19,006 nucleotides of DNA from an uncultured Lachnospiraceae bacterium (GTDB taxonomy: Bacteria; Bacillota; Clostridia; Lachnospirales; Lachnospiraceae): assembly GCA_958428365.1 (NCBI GenBank), contig CAUAFT010000022.1, positions 1 to 19,006 on the forward strand, written 5' to 3'. The position numbers and the translations under genes were made by a program. Under the pieces are notes generated by a model. The model made no database searches and was not told the origin of the DNA. It saw only the letters and a program-made list of their open reading frames with translations. Of this stretch, positions 15,033 to 19,006 are shown one piece after another. Position 1 is the stretch's first letter; the number at the start of each line of letters is the position of its first letter.

Positions 15033-15614
15033 ATGTTTGAATTTACTGGTTTGAAAACTTTACACCAAGATATGAAAAAGGTTGGAGAATTGAGAGCAAC
15101 TTTTCTATTTGAATATAATCAAAAATTATTTAGTTGCATATTTTTGGTTGATATTATTCCGTACAGATTATATTTAACAACATTTGGAATTAAACCTATA
15201 GTGTTTGAATTGCAAATAGAAAGAGGATACAAAGTAAAAAGTTATTTGGACGATTATAATAAATTGATTACATATTTAGAGTTAAAATATGACCCCAACC
15301 ATAAATTTAAACCGAATGATTTTTTTGAGGTTTTAAACAGAAATATTCCGGTGCAATTTACTAACAGACCAAACTATAAAGATGTATTAATGGTAGCAGC
15401 AAAAAGAAGAAATATTGAAGAAATAGATAAAATATATTTTTGTGGTTGGTATTCAAACCCTGTAGGAAAAAGAGTAAGACCAGAAAATCTTGAAAAAACG
15501 AGGAGTGCATTTGGAGATGAAAAGGCAAAAATTTGTAAATTGAATAACATTAGTTCGTGTTGGACAGATGTTGCTATAGATGAAAACCTAAACAGATTAA
15601 ACGATATAAAATAG
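15033..15614 (+). CDS. Uncharacterised 193-residue protein (possibly DUF6037-like)
   Basis: A soluble protein with no signal peptide or membrane helix. It opens with FTGLKTLHQDMKKVGELRAT, then two strand-like segments (FLFEYNQKLFSCIFLVDIIPYRLYLTTFG and FELQIERGYKVKSYL), a helical YNKLITYLELKYDP, FKPNDFFEVLNRNIP, and a C-terminal part with IDKIYFCGWYSNPVGKRVRPENLEKTRSAFG. From memory this layout resembles a small family of unknown function (DUF6037); I hold that loosely. GAGGTGA 5 nt before the ATG makes the start firm. The gene is strongly AT-rich and lies between two integrase remnants, so it is probably cargo of a decayed mobile element. No terminator follows; the stop abuts a hydrolase fragment. 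Confidence 0.65.
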   Translation: MFEFTGLKTLHQDMKKVGELRATFLFEYNQKLFSCIFLVDIIPYRLYLTTFGIKPIVFELQIERGYKVKSYLDDYNKLITYLELKYDPNHKFKPNDFFEVLNRNIPVQFTNRPNYKDVLMVAAKRRNIEEIDKIYFCGWYSNPVGKRVRPENLEKTRSAFGDEKAKICKLNNISSCWTDVAIDENLNRLNDIK

Positions 15615-15630
15615 GTATAATAAAAGTAAT

Positions 15631-15888
15631 CTAAGAGAAATTCCGACACCGATTGATACTTTGTCTTGGGATTGCTACCAGTATATAAAGGAAAATCCCG
15701 TAACAAGATGGAATAGTTCAACCTATATACTTTATGGATGTAAGGACAATTTGCAATCTTTACAGGTTATAGAAAATTTTGCAAAGTCCAATCCCGTGTC
15801 ATTGACTATATCAGAGCAGAGTGAACATTCTTTTATGGGAAATGGAGATAATGAGGTGATAAAAAGTTGGATATACGATAACCTGTAA
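15631..15888 (+). pseudogene. Alpha/beta-hydrolase C-terminal fragment
   Basis: The open frame reads LREIPTPIDTLSWDCYQYIK, then WNSSTYILYGCKDNLQSLQV, and LTISEQSEHSFMG, ending IKSWIYDNL. The 'iLYGckDnl' and 'sEHsF' segments match the positions of the acid (Asp) and histidine of the catalytic triad in alpha/beta hydrolases. The whole N-terminal part with the GxSxG nucleophile is missing and no ATG or ribosome-binding site exists (a TTG at 15661 is the only candidate). I read it as the tail of a roughly 200-residue hydrolase cut off by rearrangement; the preceding gene's stop lies about 15 bp upstream. Confidence 0.6.
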
Positions 15889-15938
15889 AATCGATACAAT
15901 TCTATTGCTGTTGGTATAAACTAGACGAAACACGCTTT

Positions 15939-15989
15939 GCGAATTTCGCTGGTTATCGCGGCAATCGCCAAGTGTATATGCAAGCATAT
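15939..15989. repeat. GC-richer patch with short palindromes
   Basis: In the 347-bp gap 15889-16235 I find no supported gene. A patch at about 15925-16020 is more GC-rich than its surroundings and contains GCGAATTTCGC (15939-15949) and the perfect palindrome ATATGC-AA-GCATAT (15976-15989). It may be a residue of the mobile element's regulatory or transfer region; this is a guess. Confidence 0.3.
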
Positions 15990-16063
15990 TCGTTTGGCTC
16001 GTTGCTCGCGTAAATAAAAAAACCGTTGCCGACAGTATCTTTTTTACATACGAAAAATTTTGG

Positions 16064-16096
16064 ACGACGGTTGAAGGGCTGTCGTTTTTCTTTTTC
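16064..16096 (+). terminator. Rho-independent terminator candidate in mobile-element debris
   Basis: ACGACGG (16064-16070) pairs with CTGTCGT (16079-16085) with one G-U pair around an 8-nt loop, then TTTTTCTTTTTC. No intact gene directly precedes it, so it probably belonged to a lost gene. Confidence 0.55.
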
Positions 16097-16235
16097 TAAT
16101 TTTATAAATAATACAGGTTTTATTTTGGCGGCTCTTGGAGGTGGTCGCTTTGATAAAACATTGTAAAACACAGTTCTTAGTAAAACTGCTATTGTCAAAA
16201 ATATATATTTATTCAATAATATTTTATACCCTTGA

Positions 16236-16499
16236 ATGGTTATTCTCCATTGGGAAAAGTATTTCCAGCATATATGTGAAAAGTTCAACAAGATTTACAA
16301 AGAAGAACTACCAAAGATTACACCTCATGTATGCAGACATACCTTTTGTTCCAACATGGCGAAATCGGGAATGAATCCAAAAACACTGCAAAAAATAATG
16401 GGACATTCCGATATTGGTGTAACACTGAATACTTATACACATTTAGATTTTGAGGATATTCAAAAAGAAATGAAACAGGTATGTGATAGCGAGTTGTAA
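16236..16499 (+). pseudogene. Tyrosine recombinase (Tn916/Tn1549-type integrase) remnant 2, C-terminal part
   Basis: Eighty-seven residues matching the extreme C-terminus of a conjugative-transposon integrase: LHWEKYFQHICEKFNKIYKE, ITPHVCRHTFCSNMAKSG, IMGHSDIGVT and LNTYTHLDFEDI. Unlike remnant 1, the HxxR box is intact (His31-Val-Cys-Arg34) and so is the nucleophile Tyr in NTYTHL, but the N-terminal arm, core-binding domain and first catalytic Arg are missing, and the ATG at 16236 has no ribosome-binding site. The 5' break lies near 16225-16240. It is a paralogue of remnant 1, about 70 percent alike by eye over the shared part, and both point the same way. An 8-bp inverted repeat follows its stop. 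Confidence 0.85.
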
Positions 16500-16529
16500 A
16501 GTTGTATATGACACATAGTTTTACAACTT
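16499..16529 (+). repeat. Inverted repeat at the integrase 3' end
   Basis: AAGTTGTA (16499-16506) and TACAACTT (16522-16529) are perfect inverted copies 15 bp apart, beginning inside the integrase stop codon. GTTGTA also occurs as a direct repeat (GTTGTAAAGTTGTA). Sites next to an integrase's 3' end are where element ends or terminators lie; which this is cannot be told here. Confidence 0.4.
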
Positions 16530-16644
16530 TTGGGCGAAAACTTATGCCAAATTATACTGGGATATGCCAGTAACAAAGAAAATGAAATGTTGTAAAAACA
16601 CTGAAAAATCAAGGAAAAACCTACAATCAAAGGAGTTTAGATAT

Positions 16645-16776
16645 ATGATAAAAGTATTATTCGTCTGCCATGGCAGTATCTTGAAATGTCCCGAAAAAGC
16701 CAGTAAAATCAATAATTTCACGGCTCAAATAGGCGCTTACTACACCACTACTACACCATTTTTGAAAGAGCCTTGA
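16645..16776 (+). pseudogene. 43-residue peptide starting like a low-molecular-weight phosphatase
   Basis: AAAGGAG lies 10 nt before ATG 16645. The product begins MIKVLFVCHGSILKCPEKAS, matching the strand and P-loop start of low-molecular-weight protein tyrosine phosphatases (consensus VLFVCxGNICRSP). The P-loop Arg is not kept (C-H-G-S-I-L-K) and the reading frame leaves the family after about 18 residues, ending GAYYTTTTPFLKEP. A working phosphatase has about 155 residues. It sits 145 bp after the integrase remnant, so this could be a junction where an element entered or left a phosphatase gene. Translation is possible given the good ribosome-binding site, but catalytic function is not. Confidence 0.5.
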
Positions 16777-16805
16777 AATGACAGAAAAATATAGAGATAT
16801 GATAG

Positions 16806-16838
16806 GCGGTAGCTTTCTAAGAACAAGGAAGCTACCGC
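16806..16838 (+). terminator. Strong hairpin, possible terminator
   Basis: GCGGTAGCTTTC (16806-16817) and GGAAGCTACCGC (16827-16838) form a 12-bp stem with one G-U pair and a 9-nt loop, followed by TTGCTTTATG. The T run is weak. It isolates the MarR-MATE operon from the mobile-element debris upstream. From here to the promoter at 16995 I see no gene. Confidence 0.5.
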
Positions 16839-16978
16839 TTGCTTTATGTATCGAGAGATTATGTCCCTTGTGTTAATGTTCAATAAAAAGACACCAACAC
16901 ACTATTTCGTGATTGTAATTCAAAAATGAAAGCACTATCAGCGAGTTAAATTATGGTTAACGTTCTCACCTCATTTTT

Positions 16979-17007
16979 GTTGCGAAATCAACAGTTGACT
17001 ACTCAAC
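16979..17007 (+). promoter_or_regulatory. Candidate autoregulatory MarR operator
   Basis: Four alternating half-sites lie together: GTTG (16979-16982), TCAAC (16988-16992), GTTGA (16994-16998) and TCAAC (17003-17007). TCAACAGTTGA (16988-16998) is a perfect palindrome with a one-base centre and it overlaps the -35 hexamer of the marR promoter, an arrangement typical of MarR autorepression. Binding is inferred. Confidence 0.5.
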
Positions 17008-17023
17008 AAATATAAATTATAAT
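16995..17023 (+). promoter_or_regulatory. Sigma-A promoter of the marR-MATE operon
   Basis: TTGACT (16995-17000), a 17-bp spacer and TATAAT (17018-17023), followed by AGGAGG (17033-17038) and the ATG at 17046. The predicted 5' leader is very short. Confidence 0.85.
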
Positions 17024-17045
17024 ATCAAAGGCAGGAGGTAAAAAA

Positions 17046-17483
17046 ATGGATAAAAGCATAGGACGTATGATTACACTTCTTTCAAGAAAGTGTCAAAGTT
17101 ATTTAAGCCGGGCGTTGAGCAAATATAACCTAACAGCAGCAGAACAGCCCTTTTTTATGGCTTTACAGAATTGCGAAGGTATTACGCAAGACGAACTAAC
17201 CGCAATGGTGTGTGTGGATAAGTCTGCGACAGCACGCGCAGTAAAATCCTTAGAAGAAAAAGGATTTCTAATCCGGGTACAAGATAAAAATAATCGTCGT
17301 CAGAATCGGATTTATCCGACTGATAAGGCAAAGCGGATAAGTGGAAGTGTGAAACAGGAACTTTCACATTTTAATGGCTTAATGATACAAGGGATTTTAC
17401 CGCAAACAGCAGAGGAAGTATACATGGCGTTACTGAAAATGGACGAGAATCTTGAAGAAATGTTAGATAGTAAAAAACAATAG
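17046..17483 (+). CDS. MarR family transcriptional regulator
   Basis: A 145-residue winged-helix regulator. The N-terminal helix (SIGRMITLLSRKCQSYLSRAL) is the dimerisation part; LTAAEQPFFMALQNCEGITQDEL leads into the helix-turn-helix, whose recognition helix is about VDKSATARAVKSLEEKGFL, and the wing is VQDKNNRRQNRIYPTDKA. The size matches the family. The ribosome-binding site AGGAGG is 7 nt before ATG. It shares one promoter with the efflux gene 16 bp downstream, and inverted repeats over the -35 suggest that it represses its own operon until a toxic ligand releases it. The organisation resembles mepR-mepA of Staphylococcus. Confidence 0.92.
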   Translation: MDKSIGRMITLLSRKCQSYLSRALSKYNLTAAEQPFFMALQNCEGITQDELTAMVCVDKSATARAVKSLEEKGFLIRVQDKNNRRQNRIYPTDKAKRISGSVKQELSHFNGLMIQGILPQTAEEVYMALLKMDENLEEMLDSKKQ

Positions 17484-17499
17484 AAAGCGAGGCAGAAAA

Positions 17500-18888
17500 A
17501 TGCAAACAGCAAATAGTCAGGTACAGTCCCATGATAACCCATTGGGATATGCGCCTGTTGAAAAGTTAATTGCAAAATATGCTATTCCGGCAATTTTGAG
17601 TATGCTGGTAACAGCAGCTTATAATATAACCGACCAAATTTTTATCGGAAACGTTGTCGGGATGCATGGTAATGAGGCGACAAATATTGTGTTTCCTACG
17701 GTAACATTAACAACTGCGTTTGCACAAATGGCGGGAATCGGAACAGCAGCTAATTTTAATATCTATATGGGTAAAAAAGAGGAGGAGGAAGCAAAACGAT
17801 ATATCGGAACAGGAATTACCTTTATGGGTATTCTGGGTGTTCTTATTATGCTGATTGTATTTTTGTTTAAACGACAGATCCTGCTTATATGCGGAGCAAC
17901 GGAGGCTTCTATGCCTTTGGCGATGTCATACCTTACAATCACGAACATTGGACTGCCCTTTTTCCTTTTCTCAAATGGTGGTTGTCACATGATACGCGCA
18001 GACGGTAGCCCGACGTACTCTATGTTTTGTAATGTCAGCGGCGCTTTACTGAATGTTTTTTTGGATGCTTTGTTTATGTATGGCTTCAGCTGGGGAATAC
18101 AAGGGGCAGCTTTGGCAACGATTACGGGACAGATATTTTCTTTTATTCTTTGTGTGGCATATTTCCCGCGCATGAAGTCGTTCCATTTTTCTATCCAAAT
18201 TTTGGGAATCCGAACCCGTTATCTGATGCAGATTATGAAACTGGGGCTGTCCAACTTTATCAACCAAATTATAATGATGATAGTCAACATCACATTAAAC
18301 AATATGTTGAAAACATATGGTGCCGTTTCTATTTATGGCGAGGATATTCCTCTGGCTGTTTCGGGTGTTGTAGCAAAACTTAACAGTATCGTATCTTCAT
18401 TCTCTGTTGGTCTTGCGCAAGGATGTCAACCGATTTGGGGTTTTAATCTCGGCGCAAAGAAGTATGAGCGTGTAAAAGAAACATACAAAAAAGCACTTGT
18501 GGTTGCGCTCAGCGTAGGTTTTGTCGTATTTGCAGCTTTTCAATTATTCCCCACACAGATTGTCAGCATTTTTGGCAGTGGGGAGGCATTGTATTATGAA
18601 TTTGCCACGAAGTATATGCGCATCTATTTAATGTTTGTCTTTGCTCAAACAATCCAACCATTGTCAGTCAATTATTTTACAGGAATTGGAAATATGCGGC
18701 AAGGCGTATTGATTTCCCTTTCAAGACAAGGATTTTTACTATTACCTATGTTGATTATTTTCCCGAAGATTTTTGGCGGGATAAACGGGGTTCTATATGC
18801 TGGACCGACTTCGGATGCTATTGCTGGTGTGCTGGCGATTTCAATGGTTATTTATAATTTTAAACATCTGGGACAACGTAACACTTAA
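17500..18888 (+). CDS. MATE family multidrug efflux transporter
   Basis: A 462-residue membrane protein with twelve predicted helices, the usual size for MATE/MepA pumps, which export drugs and dyes in exchange for Na+ or H+. Family features in order: PVEKLIAKYAIPAILSMLV, YNITDQIFIGNVVG at the end of the first helix pair, a second half starting near residue 240 with LMQIMKLGLSNFINQIIMMI, and GLAQGCQPIWGFNLGAKKYERV, the conserved glycine-rich loop of the second repeat, plus LSRQGFLLLPMLII near the end. It is translated from ATG 17500 after GCGAGG, in an operon with the MarR gene. Substrates cannot be told from sequence. The best assignment is a MepA-like subgroup. Confidence 0.93.
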   Translation: MQTANSQVQSHDNPLGYAPVEKLIAKYAIPAILSMLVTAAYNITDQIFIGNVVGMHGNEATNIVFPTVTLTTAFAQMAGIGTAANFNIYMGKKEEEEAKRYIGTGITFMGILGVLIMLIVFLFKRQILLICGATEASMPLAMSYLTITNIGLPFFLFSNGGCHMIRADGSPTYSMFCNVSGALLNVFLDALFMYGFSWGIQGAALATITGQIFSFILCVAYFPRMKSFHFSIQILGIRTRYLMQIMKLGLSNFINQIIMMIVNITLNNMLKTYGAVSIYGEDIPLAVSGVVAKLNSIVSSFSVGLAQGCQPIWGFNLGAKKYERVKETYKKALVVALSVGFVVFAAFQLFPTQIVSIFGSGEALYYEFATKYMRIYLMFVFAQTIQPLSVNYFTGIGNMRQGVLISLSRQGFLLLPMLIIFPKIFGGINGVLYAGPTSDAIAGVLAISMVIYNFKHLGQRNT

Positions 18889-18962
18889 AAAATAGCAAAA
18901 CCAGCCGAACCAGTCAACGTCAAGATGAACGGGCTGCGCCCACCGTTGCTAGTAGGCAATCA

Positions 18963-18993
18963 AGGGGCGACAGCAAGGAGTGCTGCCGCCCCT
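18963..18993. terminator. GC-rich hairpin in the 3' tail
   Basis: AGGGGCG (18963-18969) plus CAGCA (18971-18975) pair with TGCTG (18981-18985) plus CGCCCCT (18987-18993), with one A-C mismatch and a 5-nt loop. There is no strong T tract on either side. It could end the MATE transcript or belong to neighbouring mobile-element sequence. The stretch 18889-19006 is more GC-rich than the MATE gene and has an open plus frame (KPAEPVNVKMNGL onward) reaching the window edge with no start signal. Confidence 0.45.
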
Positions 18994-19006
18994 CACATTA
19001 TTCAGA

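Noticed and set aside
15953..16291. A 112-codon minus-strand frame over the gap and integrase stub 2
   Set aside because: No ribosome-binding site or recognised domain, and it crosses the end of the integrase remnant on the opposite strand.
12880..16800. Flanking direct repeats (att or target-site duplications) around the integrase-bracketed segment
   Set aside because: I compared sequence after both integrase stubs by eye and saw no convincing matching repeat.
1..19006. CRISPR array, tRNA or rRNA genes
   Set aside because: No regularly spaced repeats with spacers were seen and no tRNA or rRNA signature was recognised in the intergenic regions.

Overview
The window looks like chromosomal DNA from a low-to-mid GC Bacillota, most likely a gut clostridium of the Lachnospiraceae type. 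The grounds are strong AGGAGG ribosome-binding sites, near-consensus sigma-A promoters, a CIRCE heat-shock operator, Tn916-type integrase remnants, and the gene families present. This is inference from style and content; there is no rRNA or marker gene.

Layout: (1) 1-1060 holds a TraX-family membrane protein with its own promoter and a terminator. (2) 1194-12203 is a compact potassium-homeostasis island, all on the plus strand: a 63-aa membrane protein, kdpF, kdpA, kdpB, kdpC, a Ktr/Trk channel subunit (ktrB), its RCK regulatory subunit (ktrA), a membrane-anchored protein resembling a LysR-type effector-binding domain, then the sensor kinase kdpD and response regulator kdpE. High-affinity ATP-driven uptake (Kdp) and an ion-coupled channel-type system (Ktr) thus sit together with their regulators. 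Two near-identical tandem sites with an 11-bp period, one before kdpF and one before ktrB, look like operators for KdpE and would couple the two systems. (3) 12204-16780 is visibly more AT-rich and full of debris: a GNAT acetyltransferase pseudogene with an in-frame stop, two N-terminally truncated tyrosine recombinases of the Tn916/Tn1549 type (one with its catalytic Arg lost), an alpha/beta-hydrolase C-terminal fragment, and a short peptide resembling the N-terminus of a low-molecular-weight phosphatase. Between the recombinase remnants lie two apparently intact genes of unknown function. The first (311 aa) is preceded by a perfect TTGACA-17-TATAAT promoter and a perfect CIRCE operator, so it is probably under HrcA heat-shock control. 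(4) 17046-18888 holds a MarR regulator and a MATE multidrug efflux pump, with a strong promoter overlapped by several inverted half-sites. (5) 18889-19006 is a GC-richer tail with a long hairpin, reminiscent of integrative-element sequence.

The most interesting items are the CIRCE-controlled unknown gene inside a mobile-element scar, and the putative shared KdpE operator linking the kdp and ktr transcription units. The KdpD sensor also carries a nearly complete c-di-AMP-binding signature.
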